Shown one piece after another: positions 27,555 through 35,565 of a stretch of DNA of 64,000 bases. Each line of letters begins with the position of its first letter. Within the stretch, counting starts at the first letter, position 1. Below the pieces are notes generated by a model that made no database searches, was not told the origin of the DNA, and saw only the letters and a program-made list of their open reading frames with translations. Origin of the DNA: SVFI01 sp045588655. Lineage in GTDB: Bacteria > Bacillota > Clostridia > Lachnospirales > Lachnospiraceae. The stretch covers positions 30,635-94,634 of the forward strand of contig JAZNEP010000004.1 of assembly GCA_045588655.1 (NCBI GenBank). The letters are read 5' to 3'. A program made the position numbers and the translations under genes.

Positions 27555-27573
27555 TTTCCTTATTTTAAGGAAA
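27555..27573. repeat. Inverted repeat upstream of the gap promoter
   Basis: TTTCCTT, a 5-base spacer, then AAGGAAA, about 35 bases before the gap -35 box. Its position suits an activator or repressor site, but nothing identifies the protein. Confidence 0.3.
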
Positions 27574-27607
27574 TATTAAAAAATCAAGTAAAAAGTCGAG
27601 AAAAGGG

Positions 27608-27636
27608 TTGAATTTTTAAAATAAATTAGTTACAAT
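27608..27636 (+). promoter_or_regulatory. gap promoter
   Basis: TTGAAT (27608-27613), 17 bases, TACAAT (27631-27636), 87 bases before the gap start. It is the only strong promoter in the 261-base gap. Confidence 0.75.
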
Positions 27637-27644
27637 AAGTTCGC

Positions 27645-27660
27645 TGACAAAATTTTGTCA
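27645..27660. promoter_or_regulatory. 16-base palindrome at the gap transcription start
   Basis: TGACAAAATTTTGTCA is a perfect palindrome beginning about two bases after the expected transcription start. A bound protein would stop initiation or elongation. It does not match the Rex consensus TTGTGA-N6-TCACAA. A second small palindrome, TGCCgattGGCA (27673-27684), follows. Confidence 0.55.
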
Positions 27661-27723
27661 ATTGGTAATTCATGCCGATTGGCAGGATAATATAAAATAT
27701 TTCATTTTTAGGAGGAAACTAAA

Positions 27724-28725
27724 ATGGCAGTAAAAGTAGCAATCAATGGTTTTGGCCGTATCGGTCGTCTTGCATTCAGACAGATGTTTGGTGCAGAAGG
27801 TTATGAAGTAGTTGCAATCAACGATTTAACAAGCCCTAAAATGTTAGCTCACTTGTTAAAATATGATTCAGCTCAGGGTAAATACGCATTAGCTGACAAA
27901 GTTACAGCTGGTGAAGATTCTATCACAGTTGACGGAAAAGAAATCAAAATCTACGCTATGGCTAACGCAGCAGAACTTCCATGGGGAGATCTTGGTGTTG
28001 ACGTAGTATTAGAGTGTACAGGATTCTATACATCAAAAGATAAAGCTTCTGCTCATATTACAGCAGGTGCTCGTAAAGTTGTTATCTCTGCTCCAGCAGG
28101 AAACGACCTTCCTACAATCGTTTACAATGTAAACCACAACACATTAACAGCTGAAGATACAGTTATCTCTGCTGCTTCTTGTACAACAAACTGCTTGGCT
28201 CCAATGGCAAAAGCATTAAATGACCTCGCTGGAATCAAATCTGGTATCATGAGCACAATTCATGCTTACACAGGTGATCAGATGATCCTTGACGGACCAC
28301 AGAGAAAAGGTGATTTAAGAAGATCTCGTGCAGGTGCTGTAAATATCGTTCCTAACTCTACAGGTGCTGCTAAAGCAATCGGACTTGTTATCCCAGAGTT
28401 AAACGGAAAACTTATCGGATCTGCTCAGCGTGTTCCTACACCAACAGGTTCTACAACAATCTTAGTTGCTACAGTTGAAAAATCTGTAACAAAAGATGAA
28501 ATCAACGCAGCTATGAAAGCAGCAGCTACAGAATCATTCGGATACAATGAAGATGAAATCGTTTCTTCTGATATCGTTGGAAGCACATTCGGTTCAATCT
28601 TTGATGCTACACAGACAATGGTTGGCGAAGACAACTTAGTACAGGTTGTTTCTTGGTATGACAATGAAAATTCATATGTTAGCCAGATGGTTCGTACAAT
28701 CAAATACTTTGCTGAATTAGCATAA
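27724..28725 (+). CDS. gap: Glyceraldehyde-3-phosphate dehydrogenase
   Basis: A 333-residue GAPDH. NGFGRIGR starts the NAD domain; Asp34 in INDL favours NAD over NADP. Cys153 in SAASCTTNCLAP is the nucleophile, and WYDNENSY is near the C terminus. AGGAGG precedes the start. Codon use is strongly biased (AAC, ATC, TAC, TTC, GCT preferred), unlike most of the window, as expected for a very abundant glycolytic enzyme. A strong terminator follows, yet pgk and tpiA come next on the same strand. Confidence 0.98.
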   Translation: MAVKVAINGFGRIGRLAFRQMFGAEGYEVVAINDLTSPKMLAHLLKYDSAQGKYALADKVTAGEDSITVDGKEIKIYAMANAAELPWGDLGVDVVLECTGFYTSKDKASAHITAGARKVVISAPAGNDLPTIVYNVNHNTLTAEDTVISAASCTTNCLAPMAKALNDLAGIKSGIMSTIHAYTGDQMILDGPQRKGDLRRSRAGAVNIVPNSTGAAKAIGLVIPELNGKLIGSAQRVPTPTGSTTILVATVEKSVTKDEINAAMKAAATESFGYNEDEIVSSDIVGSTFGSIFDATQTMVGEDNLVQVVSWYDNENSYVSQMVRTIKYFAELA

Positions 28726-28753
28726 TTTTTGATAATCAGTACAAAGACCTTTT

Positions 28754-28786
28754 AGGGTCCGGTCTTATGGACCGGACCCTTTTTTT
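28754..28786 (+). terminator. Terminator after gap
   Basis: GC-rich 11-base-pair stem (28754-28764 with 28770-28780) and a T-run. It should separate gap from pgk or limit read-through. Confidence 0.88.
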
Positions 28787-28788
28787 GA

Positions 28789-28856
28789 ACACCTCGCGAT
28801 ATGGAAAAGTTGCTTTGCAACATCGCTCGGGTGTAAAAGAGTCATAGGTGACTCTT
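28789..28856 (+). other. Structured segment upstream of pgk
   Basis: ACACC (28789-28793) and GCGAT (28796-28800) can pair with ATCGC (28822-28826) and GGTGT (28830-28834) around an inner GTTGC/GCAAC hairpin. A separate AAGAGTCA/TGACTCTT hairpin (28837-28856) follows. This could be a leader or a processing and stability element. Confidence 0.4.
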
Positions 28857-28894
28857 ATTGAAATATAAGTGAAAAAAACAGGAGGAATTGAAAA

Positions 28895-30127
28895 ATGGGA
28901 TTAAACAAAAAATCCGTAGATGACATTAATGTTAAAGGAAAAAGAGTTCTCGTTAGATGTGACTTTAACGTACCTCTTAAAGATGGTGTAATCACAGATG
29001 AAACACGTATTGTGGCAGCTTTGCCTACTATCAACAAATTATTGGCTGACGGAGCAAAATTAATTCTTTGCTCACACCTTGGAAAAGTGAAAAACGGTCC
29101 AAACGAAGGTGAATCTTTAGCACCGGTTGCTAAGAGACTTTCTGAAAAATTAGGAAAAGAAGTAAACTTCGTTGCTGATTATAACGTAACAGGTGAAGCT
29201 GCAACTGCAGCAGTAGCAGCTATGAACGAAGGAGATGTTGTTCTTCTTCAGAATACACGTTTCCGTGGCAAAGAAGAAACAAAACCAACAGATGCAGGCG
29301 AAGCATTTGCAAAAGAATTAGCTGATCTTGCAGATGTATACGTATGTGATGCTTTTGGTTCTGCTCACAGAGCACACGCTTCTGTTGCAGTTGTAACAAA
29401 ATTCATCACAGAAAAAGGTGGAGAGAATGCAGTTGGTTACCTTATGCAGAAAGAAATCGACTTCCTTGGTAATGCAGTAGAAAATCCGGTAAGACCTTTC
29501 GTTGCAATCCTCGGTGGTGCAAAAGTTGCTGACAAGTTAAACGTAATCAACAACCTGATTGAAAAATGTGACACACTTATCATCGGTGGTGGTATGGCAT
29601 TCACATTCTTAAAAGCAAAAGGTTACGAAGTTGGTAACTCATTAGTAGATAATGAGAAGATCGACTACTGTAAAGAAATGATGGCAAAAGCAGAAGCTGC
29701 AGGAAAGAAATTATTACTTCCTATTGATACAACAATCGCAGCAGGTTTCCCAAATCCAATCGATGCTGAAATCGAAGTTTCTGTAGTAGATTCAGACAAG
29801 ATTCCTGCTGATATGGAAGGTCTTGATATTGGTACAAAGACAGCTGAATTATTTGCTGATGCAGTAAAATCTGCTAAGACAGTTGTTTGGAACGGACCGA
29901 TGGGTGTATTTGAAAACCCGACTCTTGCAAAAGGTACAATTGCAGTAGCAAAATCTTTAGCAGAAACAGACGCTACCACAATTATTGGTGGTGGAGATTC
30001 AGCAGCTGCTGTTAACCAGTTAGGTTTTGCAGACAAGATGAGCCACATCTCTACAGGTGGTGGTGCTTCCCTTGAATTCTTAGAAGGAAAAGCACTTCCG
30101 GGTGTAGTTGCAGCTGACGATAAGTAA
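28895..30127 (+). CDS. pgk: Phosphoglycerate kinase
   Basis: A 410-residue PGK making ATP from 1,3-bisphosphoglycerate. RCDFNVPL, SHLGK and HRAHAS line the substrate site; GGAKVADKL, WNGPMGVFE and GGGDSAAAV form the nucleotide site. It has the same strong codon bias as gap. AGGAGGAATTG precedes the start. Confidence 0.98.
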   Translation: MGLNKKSVDDINVKGKRVLVRCDFNVPLKDGVITDETRIVAALPTINKLLADGAKLILCSHLGKVKNGPNEGESLAPVAKRLSEKLGKEVNFVADYNVTGEAATAAVAAMNEGDVVLLQNTRFRGKEETKPTDAGEAFAKELADLADVYVCDAFGSAHRAHASVAVVTKFITEKGGENAVGYLMQKEIDFLGNAVENPVRPFVAILGGAKVADKLNVINNLIEKCDTLIIGGGMAFTFLKAKGYEVGNSLVDNEKIDYCKEMMAKAEAAGKKLLLPIDTTIAAGFPNPIDAEIEVSVVDSDKIPADMEGLDIGTKTAELFADAVKSAKTVVWNGPMGVFENPTLAKGTIAVAKSLAETDATTIIGGGDSAAAVNQLGFADKMSHISTGGGASLEFLEGKALPGVVAADDK

Positions 30128-30189
30128 GCAGTTAGCGAAAACGAGCTGTAAGGCAAAGTTTGAGCTTAGTTTAGTTGAGTCACATAAAT

Positions 30190-30225
30190 AAGAAGGCGCG
30201 AAAGCGAAGCGCATCGCGCTTTCTT
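30190..30225 (+). other. Hairpin between pgk and tpiA
   Basis: A 12-base-pair GC-rich stem (30190-30201 with 30214-30225, one wobble) without a following T-run, ending 28 bases before the tpiA start. It may protect or mark a processing point in the pgk-tpiA transcript. Confidence 0.45.
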
Positions 30226-30253
30226 ACATAATAAAAAATAGGAGGCCAAAATC

Positions 30254-31006
30254 ATGGCAAGAAAGAAAATTATCGCTGGTAACTGGAAAATGAATATGAC
30301 TCCAAGCCAGGCAGTAGAATTAGTAAATACATTAAAACCATTAGTAGCAAATGATGATGTGGACGTAGTATTCTGCGTACCTGCAATTGATATCATTCCG
30401 GCTATGGAAGCAGCAAAAGGTTCCAATATCGTAATCGGTGCTGAGAACATGTATTTCGAAGAGAAAGGTGCTTATACAGGTGAAATTTCTCCTGAAATGC
30501 TTACAGATGCAGGTGTAAAATATGTAATCATCGGACACTCAGAGAGAAGAGAGTACTTCGCTGAGACAGATGAAACAGTAAATAAGAAAGTATTAAAAGC
30601 ATTCGAACATGGTATTACACCAATCATCTGCTGTGGAGAAACACTCACACAGAGAAAACAGGGTATCTATGTTGACTGGATTCGTATGCAGATTAAGATT
30701 GCATTCCAGAACGTAACAGCAGATCAGGCTAAGACAGCAGTAATCGCTTACGAACCAATCTGGGCAATCGGAACTGGCGAAACAGCGACTGATGATCAGG
30801 CACAGGAAGTTTGTGCAGCAATTCGTGAATGTATCAAAGAAGTTTACGATGAAGCTACAGCAGAAGCTATCCGCATCCAGTACGGCGGATCTATGAATGC
30901 AGGAAATGCAGCTTCTTTACTTGCAAAACCTGACATTGACGGTGGTCTTGTTGGTGGAGCGGCATTAAAACCAGACTTTGGTCAGATTGTAAATTACAAT
31001 AAATAA
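30254..31006 (+). CDS. tpiA: Triose-phosphate isomerase
   Basis: A 250-residue TIM. GNWKMN has the catalytic Lys, IIGHSERR the His and AYEPIWAIGTG the Glu; YGGSM and GLVGGAAL bind phosphate. It shares the biased codon use of gap and pgk. TAGGAGG precedes the start. Confidence 0.98.
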   Translation: MARKKIIAGNWKMNMTPSQAVELVNTLKPLVANDDVDVVFCVPAIDIIPAMEAAKGSNIVIGAENMYFEEKGAYTGEISPEMLTDAGVKYVIIGHSERREYFAETDETVNKKVLKAFEHGITPIICCGETLTQRKQGIYVDWIRMQIKIAFQNVTADQAKTAVIAYEPIWAIGTGETATDDQAQEVCAAIRECIKEVYDEATAEAIRIQYGGSMNAGNAASLLAKPDIDGGLVGGAALKPDFGQIVNYNK

Positions 31007-31030
31007 TTACTGCCATAAGAAATAAGATAC

Positions 31031-31063
31031 AAAAAGGCTTCCGGATGTCCGGAAGCCTTTTTT
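31031..31063. terminator. Terminator after tpiA
   Basis: A 14-base-pair stem (31031-31044 with 31049-31062) flanked by A and T runs; it can also serve the converging secreted-protein gene. Confidence 0.92.
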
Positions 31064-31076
31064 GAAATAGGAAATA

Positions 31077-31649
31077 TTATTTTTTCTTAACTTTTAACAT
31101 GTAGGTACATTGGCTGTTTGTACCTGTAAAACCATACATGTTAACATATACTGTTTCACCTTTGTTGAGCTTAAGTGTAGCGGTACGTTTTTTTAGGTAA
31201 GAGTTAATTGTTGGTTTTTTAACAGGGTATTTGCTGTACCATTGAGGTGTAGCCATGAAAAGACAAGTTGCCTTTCCACCCTGTGTTTTTACATACTGTA
31301 ATGACAGATAATTGGAATAAGAACTTTTTTTGCGGATATAGAAGTTAGAGAGGTCACGTCCGTCATAGCCGGCAGATGGTTTATAGTTTTTTACATCATA
31401 GATTGTAAAAACATAATTAGCAGACTTAGGTGCTGTAAACTTAACGTATGTATTTCCGCCTTTTGTCTTGGATGTGATTTTGTAAGTTTTGTTCACTTTG
31501 ATAGCCGGAGCTTTTTTGTAATTTTTGTTGGCTGTTTTTTTTGTTGCTGCCTGTGCGTCCACGCTACCTGCCGCAGGAGTTAATACTGCAACTGCGAGAG
31601 CAAAAGTGAGCGCAACGAGTGCACGTTTGATGAAATTGTTTCTTTTCAT
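31077..31649 (-). CDS. Secreted lysine-rich protein of unknown function
   Basis: 190 residues. A signal peptide ends near DAQA-A (about residue 34). The mature protein is basic and Tyr-rich, with alternating beta-strand pattern (YKITSKTKGGNTYVKFTAP; TATLKLNKGETVYVNMYGF) like the pre-peptidase C-terminal or similar beta-sandwich domains that follow many clostridial surface proteins. No catalytic motif is seen. It is divergent from two FN3 proteins and may act with them at the cell surface. Confidence 0.72.
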   Translation of the reverse strand: MKRNNFIKRALVALTFALAVAVLTPAAGSVDAQAATKKTANKNYKKAPAIKVNKTYKITSKTKGGNTYVKFTAPKSANYVFTIYDVKNYKPSAGYDGRDLSNFYIRKKSSYSNYLSLQYVKTQGGKATCLFMATPQWYSKYPVKKPTINSYLKKRTATLKLNKGETVYVNMYGFTGTNSQCTYMLKVKKK

Positions 31650-31700
31650 ATGAATCCCTTTCTTAATTGTGTGATATAGTTTTTTGTTGTTTCTAAATAT

Positions 31701-31729
31701 ATTTTATAAATATGATATAAAAGTGTCAA
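31701..31729 (-). promoter_or_regulatory. Promoter of the secreted lysine-rich protein
   Basis: On the minus strand TTGACA (31724-31729), 17 bases, TAAAAT (31701-31706). A consensus -35 with ideal spacing predicts strong expression. Confidence 0.75.
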
Positions 31730-31748
31730 TGGGATCGTGTAAAATGTG

Positions 31749-31763
31749 ATACAAATATTGTAT
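31749..31763. repeat. Palindrome between divergent promoters
   Basis: ATACAA-ata-TTGTAT lies between the promoters of the two divergent secreted-protein genes, a position from which one regulator could control both. Confidence 0.3.
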
Positions 31764-31807
31764 ATCAATAATCACTATGAATTCTTATATTTTTGTGTTT
31801 TTTGTGA

Positions 31808-31836
31808 TTGGTTTATTAAAAAAAGTATGTTATTAT
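31808..31836 (+). promoter_or_regulatory. Promoter of the first FN3 protein gene
   Basis: TTGGTT (31808-31813), 17 bases, TATTAT (31831-31836), about 46 bases before the start. Confidence 0.5.
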
Positions 31837-31882
31837 GATTAACGGATAGTATTTTAGGGGGGTACAAAGAAAGGAGAATTTT

Positions 31883-32839
31883 ATGAAAAAGAGCATTCAA
31901 AAGTTACTTATGGCCATGTTTGTATTGGCTGCAACTATGATTCTTATGCCGGCAACAGATGCAAAAGCTGCGTATGGACTCACGCAGTCAAATCCATCGA
32001 AAAATGCGATTACAGTGCAGTGGTCGCCGACAACGAACCGGAATGCAACTGAGTATCGAGTATATGTTGGAAACAACTATTCCGATCAGACGTTGTACAA
32101 GACTCTTCCGCTGACCACTACATCAATTACAATCGGGAATCTTCCGGCAGGAGTTGAAAGAAGTGTGAGTGTAAAGTATACATATATTTCAACTTATGAT
32201 AATTCTGTATCGGAATCAACTTTGGGATCTGGTGATTTTAAAACGATTCCGGATAAGGTTTCAAATGTGAGACAGGACAGATGGTACTATTATATAAAGC
32301 AGTTTAATGTAGTATGGGATGAAGTTCAGGCTGCGGACAGCTATGAATATATTGTCTACAATTCAAAAGGAAAAAAATTGCAGACAGGTACAACAACAAA
32401 GTATGGAAGAAACTTTTCTTATTCAAAGAAAGTTTCCAATAATATGGTGTATAAAGTAAAAGTACGTGCGATTTCAGAAATTATGGGAACGACCTATACG
32501 ACACCATGGTCTGAGTACTGCTACTGCTTTACACAGCCTAGAGTAAAATCAGTGAAGGCAACAAATGGAAAACTGGCGATTAAGTGGGATAAGATAACAG
32601 GTGCAACAGGATATGATGTGTATGTGTCCACAAATCCGAAAAAAGGATATAAAAAGGTAAAAACCGTAGGGAAGAATACATCCTCTGTTACAGTAAAAAA
32701 GGTAAAGGGTAAAAAAGTAAAGAAGAGCAAAACATATTATGTTTATGTAGAATCTGTAAAAAAGGTTGGAAAGAAAAAGAATACCAGCGGTAGATTATAT
32801 TATTGGAACAGCAAAAATACAGGTTCAGGATATTTTTAA
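31883..32839 (+). CDS. Secreted FN3-repeat protein A
   Basis: 318 residues: signal peptide (cleavage near AKA-A, residue 30) then three fibronectin type III-like domains (about 31-125, 126-222, 223-305), each with a W-x-P/D and Tyr-rich strands. The third, very Lys-rich domain (KLAIKWDKITGATGYDVYVS) is the kind often found at the C terminus of Lachnospiraceae surface proteins. No enzyme domain is present. Paralogue of the next gene. Confidence 0.8.
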   Translation: MKKSIQKLLMAMFVLAATMILMPATDAKAAYGLTQSNPSKNAITVQWSPTTNRNATEYRVYVGNNYSDQTLYKTLPLTTTSITIGNLPAGVERSVSVKYTYISTYDNSVSESTLGSGDFKTIPDKVSNVRQDRWYYYIKQFNVVWDEVQAADSYEYIVYNSKGKKLQTGTTTKYGRNFSYSKKVSNNMVYKVKVRAISEIMGTTYTTPWSEYCYCFTQPRVKSVKATNGKLAIKWDKITGATGYDVYVSTNPKKGYKKVKTVGKNTSSVTVKKVKGKKVKKSKTYYVYVESVKKVGKKKNTSGRLYYWNSKNTGSGYF

Positions 32840-32857
32840 GTAATTAGCAAAATTGAG

Positions 32858-32893
32858 ATAAGGCTTCCGTTTTTAGGAAGCCTTATTTTTTTA
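32858..32893 (+). terminator. Terminator of FN3 protein A
   Basis: An 11-base-pair stem (32858-32868 with 32876-32886) followed by a T-rich run, so A and B are probably transcribed separately. Confidence 0.85.
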
Positions 32894-33023
32894 TATTGCG
32901 CGTTCTTTTGCGCAGGTTTGAGGAATTTACGAAATCTTAAGAAAAAAATACGAAAATTGTCTTTCTATTTTAAAGCAGATGAAGTAAAATAATGGAAGAT
33001 GTACATAAGTAAGGAGGAATTCT

Positions 33024-34283
33024 ATGAGAAATCATGTAAAAACAAACGTATTAAAACTAACTGCATTTATGTTAGGGTTGGTGATGTGTATGATGCTTCC
33101 GGCTATTGAGACACAGGCTGCAACGCTGGCAGCGCCAAAGGATGCGGCACAGACTATCAGTGTGGAAGATGGATTCAGAGTACAATGGACTCCGGTAGCA
33201 GGGGCAACACAGTATGTTTATTCTTTTTCATCAGATGACAAGACCTATACAGCAGAAAACTTTACAGGAAATGGCGGAAAAGAAAATTTTGTTAATATTG
33301 TAAATCCAAGTGTATTAAAGCCGGGAACATTTTATTATGTGAAAATTCGTGCGTTCAACGGATCTACCTATAGTACAGAGGTAAAAGTAAAGGTTGCTAC
33401 GGCTCCAAAGGCGCCAAAAGGGATTAAGCAGACACAGGCTGATCATAGTACGGTGACATTTTCGTGGGATGCTAGTGAAGGAGCAACAGGATACCTGATT
33501 CGATTTGGAACATCGCAGGCAACTGCAAAGGATATTCAGAAGATTATAAAAACAACATCCTGCAAGCTTACAGGATTAACAGCAGATACAGCATATTATG
33601 TGGCTGTTTATCCGATTAAACAGGTGACAGACAAGTTTTATGCTTCGCAGAACTATGTAGATAATGCTAAGGTGGTTACGACAGGTGGTCCGGTAACAGG
33701 ATTAAAACTGTATGATTGGGATGTGAAAACCAATACGGTAATGCTTCAGTGGTCGAATGCCATTAAGTACGAAAGCGGTTATGAAATCGAGATCTGCAAA
33801 GCAGACGGAACAAAAATAAAAACGTATACAGTAAGTGGAAGACGTACAATATTAAAAGCATTTACGTTGAAAAAAATCAAAAATACGCCATTCCAGTATC
33901 GTGTTCGTAGCTACACAACTTTGGCGGGGAATAAGTGTTACGGACAGTGGTCAGAGTATGCTTATGCGATTCCGCAGGCAAATGTAAAAGCAACCAAAGT
34001 TTCTGATACATCAGTAAAACTTACATGGGATAAAGTAAACGGCGCAGCATCTTATACAATTTATCGCGCTACAAAAGATGGTGGAAAGTTCACAAAGGTT
34101 GCATCGACCAAAAAAGCATCGTATACCGTAAAAAAATTAAAAACATACAAAGATTATTATTTTATGGTAAAAGCAAATAAAGTAAATATTGGTGGAAAGA
34201 AGAGAAGTTCAACAAAACTGTCAACGCAGAATGATATCAATGTATATATTTACAAATATCAGGATACAGTCAGTGAAGAGTAA
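33024..34283 (+). CDS. Secreted FN3-repeat protein B
   Basis: 419 residues: signal peptide (cleavage near TQA-A, about residue 32) and four FN3-like domains (about 35-127, 128-222, 225-318, 322-405). The sequence WSEYAYAIPQANVKATKV parallels the domain junction of protein A (WSEYCYCFTQPRVKSVKA), showing a tandem duplication with one extra domain. No enzyme or anchor motif is seen. Confidence 0.8.
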   Translation: MRNHVKTNVLKLTAFMLGLVMCMMLPAIETQAATLAAPKDAAQTISVEDGFRVQWTPVAGATQYVYSFSSDDKTYTAENFTGNGGKENFVNIVNPSVLKPGTFYYVKIRAFNGSTYSTEVKVKVATAPKAPKGIKQTQADHSTVTFSWDASEGATGYLIRFGTSQATAKDIQKIIKTTSCKLTGLTADTAYYVAVYPIKQVTDKFYASQNYVDNAKVVTTGGPVTGLKLYDWDVKTNTVMLQWSNAIKYESGYEIEICKADGTKIKTYTVSGRRTILKAFTLKKIKNTPFQYRVRSYTTLAGNKCYGQWSEYAYAIPQANVKATKVSDTSVKLTWDKVNGAASYTIYRATKDGGKFTKVASTKKASYTVKKLKTYKDYYFMVKANKVNIGGKKRSSTKLSTQNDINVYIYKYQDTVSEE

Positions 34284-34323
34284 TCTTAATTGATTGATAG
34301 CGGAAGTAAGATAGGAAGAGAAT

Positions 34324-34360
34324 AGGGCAAAAGCACAAAATGTGATTTTGCCCTTTTTTA
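34324..34360 (+). terminator. Terminator of FN3 protein B
   Basis: Two stacked stems, AGGGCAAAA with TTTTGCCCT enclosing CACA with TGTG, followed by T's. Confidence 0.85.
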
Positions 34361-34421
34361 TTTATTTAGAGTGGGCTATAATGTAAAGGTAAATGCTAAC
34401 TTATCTGATTTATGAGGTGAG

Positions 34422-35468
34422 ATGGTGGAAAAAATAATTCTTGTGATCGATGATGACAAAATTAATCTTAGAATGGCTGAAAAAATGCTGAATCAAGAGT
34501 TTGATATAAGGACTGCACTGTCGTGGGAGCAGGCAGTGGGTGTGCTGGATGAAGTGATCCCGGACCTGATTCTTTTAGATTTGGTTATGCCACAGCCGGA
34601 CGGTTTTGAAGTAATGCGGCGTTTAAAAGATGATTTGAGGTGGAATAAGATACCGGTAATCGTGTTGTCTGCAAGTCGAGATTCGGAAACGGAAGCGGAA
34701 TGTCTGAAAACCGGAGCTGTTGATTTTGTGGGCAAGCCGTTTGAACCTGAGATTATGCGTAATAGAATTCGTCGTACGCTTGAGATGGAAGAGTATAGAC
34801 AAGGCCTAGAGATTGTTGTGCGTAAGCAGACAGCAAAGATTGAGCGATTGCAGACGGAGGTGATTATCAGTCTTGCGAATTTAATTGAAAGCAGGGATGG
34901 TAGTACCGGGCAGCATGTTAAGAGGACGAGTCAGTATGTCGAATTGATGGTCACGGAGTTAAAGCGAAGAAATCTTTATTCGGATATCATCGACGAAGAA
35001 TTTTTATATAATCTTGAAAAAGCAGCCCCGATGCATGATATTGGAAAAATAAAAATCCCGGATCAAGTATTACAAAAACCGGGCAGATTGACGGAAGAAG
35101 AGTTTGAGGTTATGAAGCAACACTCAATGGAAGGTGGTAATATCATACGTAAAATCATGCTGGAAATTGAGGAAAAGGATTATATTGAAGTGGCTTACAA
35201 TGTAGCAACATATCATCATGAAAAATGGAATGGACAAGGATATCCATCCGGTCTTTCCGGTGAGCAGATACCATTGGAGGCAAGAATCATGGCTGTGGCA
35301 GATGTATTTGATGCATTAATTTCTAAGCGTTGTTATAAAGAGGCAATGCCGCTTGAGGATGCATTTAAAATTATTGAGGAGTCAAAAGGAGAACATTTTG
35401 ATCCTCAGATTGCCCAGATTTTCCTGGAACTTAGACCACAAATAGAAAGATATTTACAGGCTTGGTAA
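34422..35468 (+). CDS. Response regulator with HD-GYP output domain
   Basis: 348 residues: receiver domain (1-120, phospho-acceptor Asp53 in LLDLVMP), a short coiled linker, then an HD-GYP domain (about 145-345) with MHDIGK (His205, Asp206), a later HHEKWNGQGYP containing the full GYP triplet, and ADVFDAL. HD-GYP enzymes hydrolyse cyclic-di-GMP, linking a phosphorelay to this messenger. No kinase is adjacent, so the partner is unknown. GAGGTGA sits very close to the ATG; a GTG at 34425 may be the true start. Confidence 0.9.
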   Translation: MVEKIILVIDDDKINLRMAEKMLNQEFDIRTALSWEQAVGVLDEVIPDLILLDLVMPQPDGFEVMRRLKDDLRWNKIPVIVLSASRDSETEAECLKTGAVDFVGKPFEPEIMRNRIRRTLEMEEYRQGLEIVVRKQTAKIERLQTEVIISLANLIESRDGSTGQHVKRTSQYVELMVTELKRRNLYSDIIDEEFLYNLEKAAPMHDIGKIKIPDQVLQKPGRLTEEEFEVMKQHSMEGGNIIRKIMLEIEEKDYIEVAYNVATYHHEKWNGQGYPSGLSGEQIPLEARIMAVADVFDALISKRCYKEAMPLEDAFKIIEESKGEHFDPQIAQIFLELRPQIERYLQAW

Positions 35469-35476
35469 GGAACCGG

Positions 35477-35506
35477 TTGAAAAATGCGAGGGGACCGTGT
35501 TATACT
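35477..35506 (+). promoter_or_regulatory. gpmI promoter
   Basis: TTGAAA (35477-35482), 18 bases, TATACT (35501-35506), 60 bases before gpmI. Confidence 0.6.
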
Positions 35507-35565
35507 GTTACGGGCTAAGTGAAGGGCTATAATGATTTAAAATATATAAATAAAGGAGATAAAAG

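Noticed and set aside
30190..30225. Rho-independent terminator between pgk and tpiA
   Set aside because: The hairpin is strong but no T-run follows, so termination is unlikely.
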